64,000 bases of DNA. Source: Neopararhizobium haloflavum. Its GTDB lineage: Bacteria; Pseudomonadota; Alphaproteobacteria; Rhizobiales; Rhizobiaceae. Shown here in pieces: positions 54,730-64,000 of this stretch (the stretch's first letter is position 1; the number at the start of each line of letters is the position of its first letter). The translations under genes were made by a program, and so were the position numbers. The notes beneath the pieces are model-generated. The model was not told the origin of the DNA. It did no database searches and saw only the letters and a program-made list of their open reading frames with translations. The stretch lies in NCBI RefSeq assembly GCF_002750855.1, contig NZ_NWUC01000001.1, positions 1 through 64,000 of the forward strand. Direction: 5' to 3'.

Positions 54730-55014
54730 GTCGTCGCCCGGCGTCGCGGTCGTCGCGCAGCCGGCGAGAAGGAGAACGGCGATGAGTGTGGCGGCGCGCC
54801 GGATGGGACGTCTCTTTCGGTCAAGGCAGTGCAGATGGCTCGGTGCCTACCTCGCCGGTGAATGGGTCGGCGATACGGCGAAGAGATGGCGCGTTCGCGG
54901 AAATAGGGCGCAGATGCTCACGAAGCATTTCCAAATGACGCCAAACGTTCGGCAACGCGATGGAGGATGGCTCGTTCTTGTGCCGGGACGTTTCACAAAG
55001 AAAGGAAATAACCC

Positions 55015-55410
55015 ATGAAACGCTTTGGAAAGACGCTCACCGCCTCTCTCATCGCCGGCTCGCTGCTGGCAGGGCCGGCCATTGCGCAGACCGTCATCGT
55101 GGAAGAGGCCCCGCAGACGCTGCCAGCGCCTGTCGAGGCTGCGCCGAGTGGAAGCGTGGTGATCACCACGGAACAGGTACCGGAAATCCGCCGCGTGTTC
55201 GTCGAAAGCGCACCTGAGCCGGTGGCCGTCGATTTCGATGTCGTGACCGGAGCGGTCGTGCCGGACACGGTGACGGTGCAGCCATTGCCGCAGCCGGTCG
55301 TGGAACTCGTTCCGCAATATGAGGGCTACAACTACGTCGCGCTGCAGGATGGCCGCTATGCGATCGTCGAGCCGGCAAGCTCCGAAGTCGTCTACGTCCT
55401 GGCCAATTGA
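55015..55410 (+). CDS. Exported DUF1236-like protein
   Basis: A 131-residue protein with a signal peptide (RFGKTLTASLIAGSLLAGPA, cleavage near AIAQ). The mature part ends in a DUF1236-like module (VVPDTVTVQPLPQPVVELVP, QYEGYNYVALQDGRYAIVEP). Small periplasmic proteins of this family are common in Rhizobiales; function unknown. AAAGGAAA lies before the ATG. Confidence 0.88.
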   Translation: MKRFGKTLTASLIAGSLLAGPAIAQTVIVEEAPQTLPAPVEAAPSGSVVITTEQVPEIRRVFVESAPEPVAVDFDVVTGAVVPDTVTVQPLPQPVVELVPQYEGYNYVALQDGRYAIVEPASSEVVYVLAN

Positions 55411-55560
55411 CGCCAACCCGGCGATCGGCGCGCCCGCGCGCCATCCACACCGGACCAGCCCGCCGCGCGCGCCGTGGCGGGCTTTCCGCGCGGCAGAAGG
55501 GACGGGAACAATCGTCCACCCCGCAGGTTCGGTGCGCACCAACAAAGAGGAGGACCTGAA

Positions 55561-55665
55561 GTGATGCGAGACAAGACCGGCCTGACCGTGACGGCATCGC
55601 TCATCTTGACGGCTGCGTTCGTGCTCGCCGTGCTCTTTGCGCTACGCCACAATCCATTCCACTGA
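55561..55665 (+). CDS. Tiny single-span membrane protein, 34 aa
   Basis: A GTG (55561) or ATG (55564) begins MRDKTGLTVTASLILTAAFV, a membrane helix, ending LFALRHNPFH. The preceding GAGGAGGACC is a strong ribosome-binding site with seven-base spacing to the GTG. Short, so uncertain. Confidence 0.5.
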   Translation: MMRDKTGLTVTASLILTAAFVLAVLFALRHNPFH

Positions 55666-55710
55666 TCCGATCGCTCTTTTTCTTGGCGGCCGGTAAAGCG
55701 CAAGCAGCAG

Positions 55711-55923
55711 CTATCCCCCTAGATCGCGCATGGCGATCGCCAGGATGACAGCGTGAAGACGGCTCTTCGCGCCGAGCGCATCACGCGCTGAATCGAGTTG
55801 GCGCTCGACGATATGCGGTGGCAATTCGAGTTCCCTTGCAATGGCCGGCACATCGCGGCCATTTGCGAGAAGCGCAATGCATTCGCTTTCGACGACGCTG
55901 AGCGAGCGTCCCGTCTCGGACAT
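55711..55923 (-). CDS. Stand-alone LuxR-type helix-turn-helix protein
   Basis: A 70-residue protein consisting almost only of a GerE/LuxR HTH: SVVESECIALLANGRDVPAI, ARELELPPHIVERQLDSARD, ALGAKSRLHAVILAIAM. There is no receiver or autoinducer domain. Such minimal proteins may act as regulators or as antagonists by dimerising with full-length LuxR proteins. ATGs at 55923 and 55932 are both possible. Confidence 0.82.
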   Translation of the reverse strand: MSETGRSLSVVESECIALLANGRDVPAIARELELPPHIVERQLDSARDALGAKSRLHAVILAIAMRDLGG

Positions 55924-56098
55924 CTTGGGCATGAGCAGCTTTCAGGGTATATCGTATCGGCGTTCGGATCCGGGCCCTCGAAGGCAGGTTCCCGGAAGTT
56001 TGACGCACGCGATTTCTATGATCGGGCGGCGTATATCATCAAACGCTGCATCAGCCTTTTTCCGGCGATGCCATTGATTTGTCCCACCGCGCGTTTCG

Positions 56099-57130
56099 TC
56101 AGCGCTCCCCGCCATTGCGACGCAATTGGGAGGGCGATCGCTCGAACCAGCGATATGCGGCGCGGGTCAAGGCGCTCTGTTGCGAAAAGCCTAATCTGCG
56201 GGCGACTTCCGACAGGTTCGTCTTCTCATCCGACAAGAGGCGCCGGGCAAGTTCGCGCCGTGTGGTGTCGACGATGTCGTTGACGTTCATGCCCTGATCG
56301 GCGAGCCGGCGCTGGAGCGTGCGCGGGCTCATTCCGACATGGGTCGCCATCATCTGGAGCGTCGGCGTGCCTTCGGTCAGGTGGTCGGCAATGTGCAGGC
56401 GCAGCGATGTCACAAGGTCCTGCTCGGCCGGCGAGGGACGGTGCATCGACTTGCATTGGGCTTCCATCAATCGAAAAAGCTTGGGATCGGATTTCGGATT
56501 GGTGGCGTCGGCGAGGAGGCGAGGAAAGACGATCTCGTTGACGGGCGCGAGAAAACGCAGGTTCGGGGACAGGCGGGCGCGGAACGGGACGATGTCGTTG
56601 GGCGGCGGGTGCACGAATCGAAACCGGGCGTTGCGCACCGCGGTTTCGGAAATGCCGCGCAGGCGCGCCACGTATAGGCATGTCAGGAAGTCGACGAACT
56701 GGTCAGAGCGCAGCACCGGCGACGGCGGCGCCCAGGACAGGCGGACCTCGCGTGTGTCGACGTGCAGCCGGAAGTGATGCGTATCCATGACCACCTGGAC
56801 ATGACGGACGGCGAACTCCAGCGCTTCCATGAGCGAGGGAGCCGTCATGATCCCATAGCCGTATGCGCCGCTCATGCCAGGCTCGTATGCGTCGGCCGCT
56901 TCGAGGCCGAAACTCTCGCGGCCCGAGAGCGTCGCCAGGGCATCGAACAGCCGGCACATGCGATCGAGGCTGACATGAACGGAGAATTCCGTAAAACAGG
57001 TGGGGTCGAGACCGACCGTGCGTGCGAGCGGTTCAAGATCAAGGCCAAGAGTGCGCGCACGCTCCGGCAAGGTCGCGCCGAGGGATGCTGCGACCTCGAA
57101 CCGGTCGATAAAGCTGGAAGCTTTCTTCAT
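56099..57130 (-). CDS. AraC-family transcriptional regulator with arabinose-binding-like N-terminal domain
   Basis: A 343-residue regulator of the OruR/ArgR-like AraC subgroup. Residues about 20-215 are the ligand-sensing domain (LDRMCRLFDALATLSGRESF, SGAYGYGIMTAPSLMEALEF). The C-terminal 100 residues hold two HTHs (TPTLQMMATHVGMSPRTLQR, SDEKTNLSEVARRLGFSQQS). The ATG at 57130 begins MKKASSFIDRFEVAASLGA. Divergent from the chemotaxis operon, so it might control it or an unseen target. Confidence 0.92.
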   Translation of the reverse strand: MKKASSFIDRFEVAASLGATLPERARTLGLDLEPLARTVGLDPTCFTEFSVHVSLDRMCRLFDALATLSGRESFGLEAADAYEPGMSGAYGYGIMTAPSLMEALEFAVRHVQVVMDTHHFRLHVDTREVRLSWAPPSPVLRSDQFVDFLTCLYVARLRGISETAVRNARFRFVHPPPNDIVPFRARLSPNLRFLAPVNEIVFPRLLADATNPKSDPKLFRLMEAQCKSMHRPSPAEQDLVTSLRLHIADHLTEGTPTLQMMATHVGMSPRTLQRRLADQGMNVNDIVDTTRRELARRLLSDEKTNLSEVARRLGFSQQSALTRAAYRWFERSPSQLRRNGGER

Positions 57131-57525
57131 TGTGGCGCGCGCGGTCAAGTTTTTGGCGCCCAATCCTAAGTCGACACAGTATTGGCTGTCGAATGAAAAG
57201 TGCATCTCCCTGCCGATCTTGTGTGGAGACAGCAAAAGAGTGTGCGTTGGACGCCGTCCCATCCGTTTTCCGGTGGGCTCGCGCGTTCGGCCGGCCAGAC
57301 GCTCCGGGGCGTCCATCCCGACTGCCGAATGTTGCAAACCGGGTTAACCTTCATGCAAGGAATGCACCCCTAAGGTCGCCCGATACGACGCGGCGGGTCC
57401 CAAGATCGCAAGAGCGAACGACCCGCAGGCATGACGCCGTTTCGTCGTACCGGTGGCAGACCGGTATCCAGCAATCACCACAATGAGACGGGGCCGAAGG
57501 CGCGCGAGAAAACGCCGCGGCCGAC
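57131..57525. promoter_or_regulatory. Intergenic region between AraC regulator and chemotaxis operon
   Basis: About 395 bases with divergent genes on both sides, so it should hold the promoters of both. No clear sigma-70 or sigma-28 hexamers could be fixed by eye. A GGGTTAACC palindrome lies at about 57342-57350. If the MCP start is farther downstream than annotated, the regulatory region is longer. Confidence 0.4.
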
Positions 57526-58953
57526 GTGGGGCCGTTCGCGGCCGGGGGGCAATCATTGGTTCAGGCGTGGTCATCACACGGCACCGAGAGGAGCGGCGGG
57601 CAGGATGCCCTGCCGGTCGACCTCTGCGCTGGTGGTGAGCAGCAACGCCTGGCGCTGTCTCATACCTTCTGCCGCAGCGAGATCACCGCACTCATCGAGG
57701 CGCATCAGCCGCGCCGCTGGTTCGCGCGCAAGACATCATCGGAGCCGCTCGCCAGCGAGATCGGCGCGCGCCTTGAAGCCATGCTCGCCAACATCGAGGC
57801 ATCGCTGCGCCATGACGAGGCAGCGCGAGAAGCGCGCCACGAACGGGACCTGGAGCGACGTTCGCTTGCGGTGTCGCAAGCGCTCGAGCGCCGACTTTCA
57901 CCCGGTCTCGACGCGCTGGCGCGCGGCGATTTCCAGACGCGACTGCCGGACTGCGACAGACGACCGGAAGGGGAGCGCCGACTGGTCGATCAGATCAATG
58001 CGACGCTGAAGAGCCTTGAGGACGTTCATGCCAGGCAGGCGCAGGCGGCGCAGCAGATGGAACGCGGGCTCGACGCGACGATGACGCGGATGGCCGCAGC
58101 CGGGGAAGCGGCTTGTCAGGCGCAGGCGTTCATCGCGCCAGCCAAGGCCGAGCTTTCGTTGCTGGAGGCGACTTTCCGGCAGGGCAGTGGCGCGATCGCG
58201 GATACCGCGCAGAAAAGCGCGCGTGCAGCCGACGGCGCGAAGGCGCATGTGCAATCGGCATCGGCCGCAAAAGACACCATGGGAGCGATCGAAGCATCCG
58301 CCGAAACGATCGGCCGACTGATCGGCTCGGTCGACGAGATCGCGTTTCAGACCAATCTCCTGGCACTCAACGCGGGCATCGAGGCCGCACGCGCTGGCGA
58401 TGCCGGACGTGGTTTTGCTGTCGTCGCTGCCGAAGTGCGCGCACTGGCGCAACGTTCGGCCGACGCGGCGCGCGAGATCAAGGCCATCGTCGGCGCGACC
58501 AAGCAGCAGGTCGAGACCGGCGTCGAGCGGGTTCGCCTCATGCAGGCAGCGATCGCTGAAATGGGCGAGGAGGTCGTCGCGATCAACGAGGCGCTCGAAA
58601 GCGCCGCAGCGGATCAGCAATCGGGCAGCACGCACGTTGACCGGTTGATGCAGCAGATCGGCGATATCGAGACCGCGGTGGGCGAGAGCGGCCGCCATCT
58701 CGGCGCGGCGGCCGGCGAGGCCGACGCGCTGCATACCGTCATCGTTGAACTGTCCGACACGGTGCGCGCCTTCACGATCCAGCGCCGCGCACGCGTGGCC
58801 AGCGAGGGCGCAAATCATATTCGACTGGTCGCCGACCGGGGGGCTTCCGCGTCAGCCGGGCGGGGTGGCGAGCGCTCGGCGCAGATGCATGGCTGGGGGG
58901 CAGCATCACATCAGGGGGAGGCGTGGGATGTCCTGCGCAGCCTCGGGGCATGA
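57526..58953 (+). CDS. Cytoplasmic methyl-accepting chemotaxis protein
   Basis: A protein of up to 475 residues with no membrane helices. The C-terminal signalling hairpin tip is clear: [60 protein letters not shown]. Before it, [20 protein letters not shown] resembles a HAMP module. No PAS or globin sensor was recognised. The start is uncertain: the GTG at 57526 lacks a ribosome-binding site and the first 50 residues have weak coding character; an ATG at 57781 is possible. It corresponds to the first gene (icpA-like position) of rhizobial che1 operons. Confidence 0.88.
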   Translation: MGPFAAGGQSLVQAWSSHGTERSGGQDALPVDLCAGGEQQRLALSHTFCRSEITALIEAHQPRRWFARKTSSEPLASEIGARLEAMLANIEASLRHDEAAREARHERDLERRSLAVSQALERRLSPGLDALARGDFQTRLPDCDRRPEGERRLVDQINATLKSLEDVHARQAQAAQQMERGLDATMTRMAAAGEAACQAQAFIAPAKAELSLLEATFRQGSGAIADTAQKSARAADGAKAHVQSASAAKDTMGAIEASAETIGRLIGSVDEIAFQTNLLALNAGIEAARAGDAGRGFAVVAAEVRALAQRSADAAREIKAIVGATKQQVETGVERVRLMQAAIAEMGEEVVAINEALESAAADQQSGSTHVDRLMQQIGDIETAVGESGRHLGAAAGEADALHTVIVELSDTVRAFTIQRRARVASEGANHIRLVADRGASASAGRGGERSAQMHGWGAASHQGEAWDVLRSLGA

Positions 58954-59026
58954 CGACATGGCAAGCGCGCAGGCGAGAGCGACGGGCGCAAACCAATGGG
59001 CACATGAAAGGGCAATGAGGGGCGAT

Positions 59027-59326
59027 ATGGAAAGCAAGACCGACGAAAGCGACGTGGTGGCACTGGCAGCCATCATGGATCTGAACGCCGCCGCGCCGCT
59101 GCATGCAAAGCTTATGGGGCTGAAGGGGCGTCCCGTCGTGATCGATGCGGGCGCGGTGGAGCGGATCGGGGGACAGTGTCTTCAGGTTCTCCTGGCAGCG
59201 CGCAATGCCTGGGAGCGGTCCGGGACGCCGTTCGCGGTCAACGCGCATTCGCAGGCATTCGCCACGGGGCTCCAGCATCTCGGATTCCAGCCCGACCTGA
59301 CAGGCACGACGGAGGTGGCACGATGA
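59027..59326 (+). CDS. STAS-domain protein, positional equivalent of CheS
   Basis: A 99-residue single STAS domain: MESKTDESDVVALAAIMDLN, PLHAKLMGLKGRPVVIDAGA, VERIGGQCLQVLLAARNAWE. The Ser/Thr phosphorylated in SpoIIAA-like proteins is absent (IGGQCLQ), so it is a non-phosphorylated scaffold type. In Sinorhizobium the gene here encodes CheS, which binds CheA and speeds CheY1 dephosphorylation. AGGGG precedes the ATG at 59027. The stop overlaps cheY (ATGA). Confidence 0.85.
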   Translation: MESKTDESDVVALAAIMDLNAAAPLHAKLMGLKGRPVVIDAGAVERIGGQCLQVLLAARNAWERSGTPFAVNAHSQAFATGLQHLGFQPDLTGTTEVAR

Positions 59327-59688
59327 AGAAGAAAGTGCTGACGGTCGACGATTCACGAACGATCCGCAACATGCTGCTGATGACGCTGGACGGGGCAGGG
59401 TACGAGACGGTCCAGGCCGAGGACGGGGTCGAAGGGCTGGAAGTGCTGCGTGCCTCGACCCCGGACGTCATCGTCACGGACATCAACATGCCGCGGCTCG
59501 ACGGGTTCGGTTTCATCGAGGGCGTGCGCAAGGACGAACGCTTTCGGGCGATCCCCATTCTCGTACTGACGACGGAAAGCGATCCCGAAAAGAAGAACCG
59601 TGCCCGCGAGGCCGGCGCCACAGGCTGGATCGTGAAGCCATTCGATCCAGCCAAGCTCATCGCCGCCATCGAACGCGTCACAGCCTGA
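59323..59688 (+). CDS. cheY: Chemotaxis response regulator CheY
   Basis: A 121-residue single receiver domain: KVLTVDDSRTIRNMLLM with Asp9/Asp10, phosphoacceptor Asp53 in VIVTDINMPRLDG, ILVLTTESD and the lysine in WIVKPFDP. It is the first CheY of the rhizobial operon (CheY1 position), usually the phosphate-sink regulator; a second CheY is expected after cheB. GGAGG lies before the overlapping ATG. Confidence 0.96.
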   Translation: MKKKVLTVDDSRTIRNMLLMTLDGAGYETVQAEDGVEGLEVLRASTPDVIVTDINMPRLDGFGFIEGVRKDERFRAIPILVLTTESDPEKKNRAREAGATGWIVKPFDPAKLIAAIERVTA

Positions 59689-59701
59689 CGGGACAGCAGC
59701 C

Positions 59702-61858
59702 ATGGATATGAACGAAATCAAGGAGATCTTCTTTCAGGAATGCGAGGAACAACTCGCGGAACTGGAAACGGGTCTTCTGGCCATCAATGACGGAGACAGC
59801 GATCCGGAAACCGTCAACGCCGTTTTCCGGGCCGTGCATTCGATCAAGGGCGGCGCGGGGGCTTTCGCGCTCGACGATCTCGTCGCCTTCGCGCATGTCT
59901 TCGAAACGACGCTGGATTGCGTGCGGTCGGGGCAGTTGGAGCCGAGCGCGGATGTCGTCAAGGTCATGCTCAAATCGGCTGACGTGCTGGCCGATTTGAC
60001 CTATGCGGCGCGTGACGGCGGGAGTGTCGACAAGGAGCGCAGCGATGCGTTGCTGGTCGATCTGGAAGCACTGGCGCGCGGTGAAAAGCCGGGCGGTGCG
60101 CCGATCGCAGCGGCGCAGCCCGCTCCGGACGCGCCGGACTTCGAGCCTGTGCCCTTCTCCTTCGACGATTTCGACGACGTGGAGCCCGCGCTCGCGGCCG
60201 AACGCTTCACAGTGACCTTCCGGCCGAGGGCCGAGCTCTATGCGAAAGGCAACGAGGCAGCGCTGCTCCTGCGCGACCTGGCCAAGCTCGGGGAAGCGAC
60301 CATCCGCTGCAATACGCAGGAACTGCCGGATTTCGACGCGCTCGATCCGGAGGGAGCGTATCTCGCCTGGGACATCGTTCTCCTGACCGAAAAGAGCGAA
60401 GACGACATACGCGCCATTTTCGAGTTCGCGGAATGGGATTGCACTTTCGAGGTGACGTCAGGCGCTGCGGAGACGGAGGCCGTTCCCGTTGCCGAATGCG
60501 AACCGGCCGAGGCCGGCCCGATGACCCCGGTTCCGTTCGACATGACCGCCTTTGATGCGATCATCGAAAGCGCCCCGCCAGCCGAGGCTGCAGTCCCGGC
60601 GCAGGACGCGTTCGTGGAACGGCGGCAGGCTGACCGGCGCGCCGCCGATGCGAGCCCGACCATTCGCGTCGATCTCGACCGCGTCGACAGGCTGATCAAT
60701 CTCGTCGGCGAACTCGTGATCAACCAGGCGATGCTTGCGCAAAGCGTCAACGAGAGCACCTCGTCCGACCGGTCCGCGATCAATCTCGGGCTGGAGGAAC
60801 TGCAGCAACTGACGCGCGAGATCCAGGACAGCGTCATGGCGATCCGCGCGCAGCCCGTAAAACCGGTGTTCCAGCGCATGTCTCGCATCGTCCGAGAAAT
60901 CGCCGACATGACATCCAAATCGGTGCGGCTGGTGACCGAGGGCGAGAACACCGAAGTGGACAAGACAGTCATCGACAAGCTCGCCGAGCCGCTGACGCAC
61001 ATGATCCGCAATGCCGTCGATCACGGCCTCGAAACGCCGGAGAAGCGGCTGGCCGCCGGCAAGCCCGAGGAGGGCACCCTGCGGCTCGCGGCGAAGCATC
61101 GTTCGGGCCGGATCGTCATCGAAATCGCCGACGACGGCGCCGGCATCAACCGCCAGCGGGTTCGCCAGAAGGCGATCGACAACGGGTTGATCTCGCCGGA
61201 CGCCAGCCTGTCCGATGAGGAGGTCGACAACCTCATCTTCCATCCGGGATTTTCCACCGCCGACAAGATCTCCGACATCTCCGGCCGGGGCGTCGGCATG
61301 GACGTGGTCAAACGGTCGATCCAGCAACTGGGCGGGCGCATCACCATTTCCTCGACACCGGGTCAGGGTTCGATCTTCACCATGAGCCTGCCGCTGACGC
61401 TTGCGGTGCTCGACGGGATGGTCGTCACGGTTGCCGGCCAGACGCTGGTGGTCCCGCTGACAGCCATCGTGGAGACGCTGCAACCGGAGGCCTCGCGCAT
61501 TCACCGCTTCGGCGCCGGCCAGCGTCTGATCTCGATCCGCGACATGTTCTGTCCGCTTATCGATGTCGGGCGGGTCTTGAGCTTCCGGCGCGATCAGGCC
61601 GATCCGGCTGCCAGTGTGGCGCTGCTCGTCGAGACCGAGGGCGGCGGCCAGCGCGCGCTCATGGTCGATGCGATCCAGGGCCAGCGGCAGGTCGTCATCA
61701 AGAGCCTTGAAGCCAATTACGACCACGTGCCCGGCATCGCGGCCGCCACCATTCTTGGCGACGGACGTGTGGCGCTGATCCTTGACGTCGACGCTGTCGT
61801 CGCGGGGACGCGCGGCGATGCGGCAAAACCCGAACTTTCCCTGGCAGCAGTAGGATAG
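59702..61858 (+). CDS. cheA: Chemotaxis histidine kinase CheA
   Basis: A 718-residue kinase. The P1 Hpt domain has His46 in FRAVHSIKGGAGAF. About 165-260 is a globular domain in the P2 place (RFTVTFRPRAELYAKGNEAA). P3 dimerisation is about 325-395 (VDRLINLVGELVINQAMLAQ). P4 ATPase has the N box MIRNAVDHGLETPEKR (Asn437, His441) and G boxes VIEIADDGAGINRQ, DISGRGVGMDVVK. P5 is CheW-like (about 570-710). It phosphorylates CheY and CheB in response to receptors. Confidence 0.98.
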   Translation: MDMNEIKEIFFQECEEQLAELETGLLAINDGDSDPETVNAVFRAVHSIKGGAGAFALDDLVAFAHVFETTLDCVRSGQLEPSADVVKVMLKSADVLADLTYAARDGGSVDKERSDALLVDLEALARGEKPGGAPIAAAQPAPDAPDFEPVPFSFDDFDDVEPALAAERFTVTFRPRAELYAKGNEAALLLRDLAKLGEATIRCNTQELPDFDALDPEGAYLAWDIVLLTEKSEDDIRAIFEFAEWDCTFEVTSGAAETEAVPVAECEPAEAGPMTPVPFDMTAFDAIIESAPPAEAAVPAQDAFVERRQADRRAADASPTIRVDLDRVDRLINLVGELVINQAMLAQSVNESTSSDRSAINLGLEELQQLTREIQDSVMAIRAQPVKPVFQRMSRIVREIADMTSKSVRLVTEGENTEVDKTVIDKLAEPLTHMIRNAVDHGLETPEKRLAAGKPEEGTLRLAAKHRSGRIVIEIADDGAGINRQRVRQKAIDNGLISPDASLSDEEVDNLIFHPGFSTADKISDISGRGVGMDVVKRSIQQLGGRITISSTPGQGSIFTMSLPLTLAVLDGMVVTVAGQTLVVPLTAIVETLQPEASRIHRFGAGQRLISIRDMFCPLIDVGRVLSFRRDQADPAASVALLVETEGGGQRALMVDAIQGQRQVVIKSLEANYDHVPGIAAATILGDGRVALILDVDAVVAGTRGDAAKPELSLAAVG

Positions 61859-61862
61859 GACC

Positions 61863-62330
61863 ATGAACCAGCTTGCGAAGAACCAGGCCGACGGCATCCG
61901 CGAACTGATCGCATTCCGCATCGGCGACCAGGAATTCTGCGTCGACATCATGTCGGTGCGCGAAATTCGCGGATGGACGCCGGCGACGGCGCTTCCCCAT
62001 TCACCCGGCTTCGTGCTGGGCGTCATCAACCTGCGCGGTGCGGTGCTGCCGATCATCGATCTGTCGAGCCGGCTAGGCATGAAGGCGGCTGATCCGACCG
62101 CACGGCACGTCATCATCGTGGCGCAGGTTCATCAGAAGGTCGTCGGCCTGCTGGTCGATGCGGTGTCTGACATTCTTTCGGTCACCAGCGAGAACATCCA
62201 GCCGACGCCAGAGGTCTCGTCCGAACTCGACAAGAGCTTCGCGCGCGGCGTGCTGGCGATCGAGGGGCGGATGATCTGCCTCATCGAGCTCGAAGCGCTG
62301 TTCAGAGCGAGCGAAAGCGAAGCCGCATGA
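61863..62330 (+). CDS. cheW: Chemotaxis coupling protein CheW
   Basis: A 155-residue CheW: ELIAFRIGDQEFCVDIMSVR, EIRGWTPATALPHSPGFVLG, VINLRGAVLPIIDLSSRLGM, GLLVDAVSDILSV. It couples receptors to CheA. Four bases after cheA; overlaps cheR by ATGA. Confidence 0.98.
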   Translation: MNQLAKNQADGIRELIAFRIGDQEFCVDIMSVREIRGWTPATALPHSPGFVLGVINLRGAVLPIIDLSSRLGMKAADPTARHVIIVAQVHQKVVGLLVDAVSDILSVTSENIQPTPEVSSELDKSFARGVLAIEGRMICLIELEALFRASESEAA

Positions 62331-63244
62331 CAGCCGTTCTGACGCGCAAGGCCGGTTCCGGCGGCAACGATCTCCTGGTGGACGGGGAATTCCCGCTCAC
62401 CCGGCGCGATCTCTCCGAGATCGCGGCGATGATCTATGCCGATGCCGGGATCGCGCTCAACGAGAGCAAGGCCTCGCTCGTCTATTCGCGGCTGTCGAAG
62501 CGGATTCGCCAATTGGGCCTCGCTGATTTCGCAGCCTATTGCGCGCTCGTCGGGGCGCCGGGGGGCGAAGCGGAACGGCGCGAGATGCTGTCGTTCCTGA
62601 CAACGAACTTCACGCGCTTCTTCCGTGAGAACCACCATTTCGACCATCTGCGCGATCATGTCCTGCCACCCTTGCTGAAGAGTGCGCGGGAGGGCGGGCG
62701 CGTGCGGATCTGGTCGGCGGGGTGCTCGGACGGGCAGGAGCCCTATTCAATCGCACTGACGGCGCTCTCTTTGATGCCGGAGATCGGATCATACGATTTC
62801 CGCATTCTGGCGAGCGATATCGATCCCAAGATCATCGCCAAGGCACGCGCCGGTGTCTACGACGACCACGCGGTCGAAACGGTGCCGGCCGCCATGCGAA
62901 AGCAGTGGCTGCGCGAGAACCCGACCGGCAGTGGCGGGCGGTGGAGCGTCGGCCCACAGGCCAAGGCGCTGATTGCGTTTCGCGAACTCAACCTCTTGAC
63001 CGAATGGCCGTTCAAGGGGCCGTTCCAGGTCATCTTCTGCCGCAACGTCGTCATCTATTTCGACGAGCAGACACAGGCTCGTGTTTGGGGCCGCTATTGC
63101 GACATGCTCGCTCCCGGCGGCCATCTTTATATCGGTCATTCGGAGCGGCTGTCGGGACCGGCCAAGGATCGCTTCGACAACATCGCGATCACGACCTATC
63201 GGCGCCGGACGGACGATAGCCAACGCGCCGGGAGGTCACGATGA
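62327..63244 (+). CDS. cheR: Chemotaxis protein methyltransferase CheR
   Basis: A 305-residue SAM-dependent glutamate methyltransferase for receptors. The N-terminal helical domain (about 20-95: [20 protein letters not shown]) and the catalytic domain ([71 protein letters not shown]) are complete. Works against CheB. Confidence 0.98.
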   Translation: MTAVLTRKAGSGGNDLLVDGEFPLTRRDLSEIAAMIYADAGIALNESKASLVYSRLSKRIRQLGLADFAAYCALVGAPGGEAERREMLSFLTTNFTRFFRENHHFDHLRDHVLPPLLKSAREGGRVRIWSAGCSDGQEPYSIALTALSLMPEIGSYDFRILASDIDPKIIAKARAGVYDDHAVETVPAAMRKQWLRENPTGSGGRWSVGPQAKALIAFRELNLLTEWPFKGPFQVIFCRNVVIYFDEQTQARVWGRYCDMLAPGGHLYIGHSERLSGPAKDRFDNIAITTYRRRTDDSQRAGRSR

Positions 63245-64000
63245 GTGCGCCGGCCAGGGTCCTGGTGGTCGACGATTCGCTGACCATGCGCTCGATGATC
63301 GCATCGGTGCTCGGCCGCGACCCGGATATCGCCGTCGTCGGGCAGGCCTCCGACGCGATGGAAGCGCGCAGCGCAATCAAGTCGCTCAATCCCGATGTGG
63401 TGACCCTCGACATCGAGATGCCCAACATGAACGGGCTGGAGTTTCTGGAAAAGATCATGCGGCTGAGGCCGATGCCGGTGATCATGGTATCGACGCTGAC
63501 GCAGCGCGGCGCGGATGCTTCGCTCGCGGCGCTGGAAATCGGCGCCTTCGACTGCGTGGGAAAGCCGGCTCCGGGCGACGCCGCCCCCTTTGCCGACCTC
63601 GTGGCCAAGGTGAAGGCGGCGGCACATTCGAAATTGCGGCGCGAGCCGGCGTCACCGGCGCGCCCGTCGGAAGCGGCGATCGATGCCGACTATCGGCCGC
63701 GCCGCAAGGTCATCGCGATCGGTGCGTCGACGGGCGGGGTGGAAGCTCTCATCCAGGTGCTGTCGCGCTTTCCTGCCAATTGTCCGCCGACCGTCGTGAC
63801 GCAACACATGCCCGGCTCCTTTACGCGCAGCTTCGCCGAACGGCTCGACCGGCTGTGTGCCCCGAAGGTGGCCGAGGCGCGCGACGGCGAAGCGCTGAGC
63901 TTCGGACGGGTCTACCTGGCGCCCGGCGGCAACCGCCATCTGGAAATCGTCAATCCCTCGGCGCCGCAGTGCCGGCTTGCCGAAGGCTCACCCGTCAACG
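63241..64000 (+). CDS. cheB: Chemotaxis methylesterase CheB (truncated by window edge)
   Basis: The ATG at 63241 overlaps the cheR stop and has GGGAGG upstream. The receiver domain (1-125) has [10 protein letters not shown] and Asp57 in [15 protein letters not shown]. The esterase domain begins about 155, with Ser163 in [12 protein letters not shown] and His189 in [20 protein letters not shown]; the catalytic Asp and C-terminus lie beyond 64000. It removes methyl groups from receptors. Confidence 0.97.
   Translation, partial: MSAPARVLVVDDSLTMRSMIASVLGRDPDIAVVGQASDAMEARSAIKSLNPDVVTLDIEMPNMNGLEFLEKIMRLRPMPVIMVSTLTQRGADASLAALEIGAFDCVGKPAPGDAAPFADLVAKVKAAAHSKLRREPASPARPSEAAIDADYRPRRKVIAIGASTGGVEALIQVLSRFPANCPPTVVTQHMPGSFTRSFAERLDRLCAPKVAEARDGEALSFGRVYLAPGGNRHLEIVNPSAPQCRLAEGSPVN

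Noticed and set aside
60458-62116. Minus-strand open frame opposite cheA and cheW
   Set aside because: Antisense shadow; cheA and cheW have complete motif sets on the plus strand.

Overview
The window is GC-rich alphaproteobacterial DNA. The chromosomal part carries the gene order yacG, maf, infA, low-molecular-weight phosphatase, UPF0262, hisD, DUF2948, murA, and further on a chemotaxis operon in the order mcp, STAS, cheY, cheA, cheW, cheR, cheB. Both arrangements are typical of Hyphomicrobiales (Rhizobiales). The genus cannot be settled from the sequence alone.

Positions 1 to about 43,590 are most of one tailed-phage prophage, inserted at the 3' end of a tRNA-Phe gene (43592-43667, minus strand). 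Its left end lies outside the window. The late region (14856 down to 1, minus strand) is a chimera. The head is lambda-type: terminase, portal, gpW, S49 protease with nested scaffold, gpD and gpE. The tail is contractile and P2-type: gpV spike, PAAR tip, gpW/gp25, gpJ, gpI and fibre. Sheath, tube and tape-measure genes are not in the window and are expected beyond position 1. A minus-strand block at 15527-18468 carries a ParB-methyltransferase, small membrane proteins and a gpZ-like tail protein.

The early regions are a short plus-strand operon (18782-21711), a minus-strand replication module (28074 down to 21894: Cro-like protein, RuvC-like resolvase, small HTH proteins, SSB, toprim-helicase), a plus-strand XRE-S24 repressor (28217-28900), and a long plus-strand operon (29162-43518). 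That operon holds a PD-(D/E)XK exonuclease, a candidate annealing protein, a DEDDh exonuclease, a J-domain protein, a MucR/Ros regulator, many tiny overlapping genes, an HNH nuclease, a SLOG-fold protein, an excisionase-like protein, the tyrosine integrase and a secreted nuclease. A TTTCCAAC-type motif recurs at four regulatory regions, and GC-rich hairpins fill most gaps between early genes.

Right of the tRNA are housekeeping genes (43781-50708), a 1.2-kb gene-poor stretch with a compound palindrome, tRNA-Thr, a TAXI-type TRAP transporter, small exported proteins, LuxR-like and AraC regulators, and the chemotaxis operon, which runs off the right edge inside cheB.
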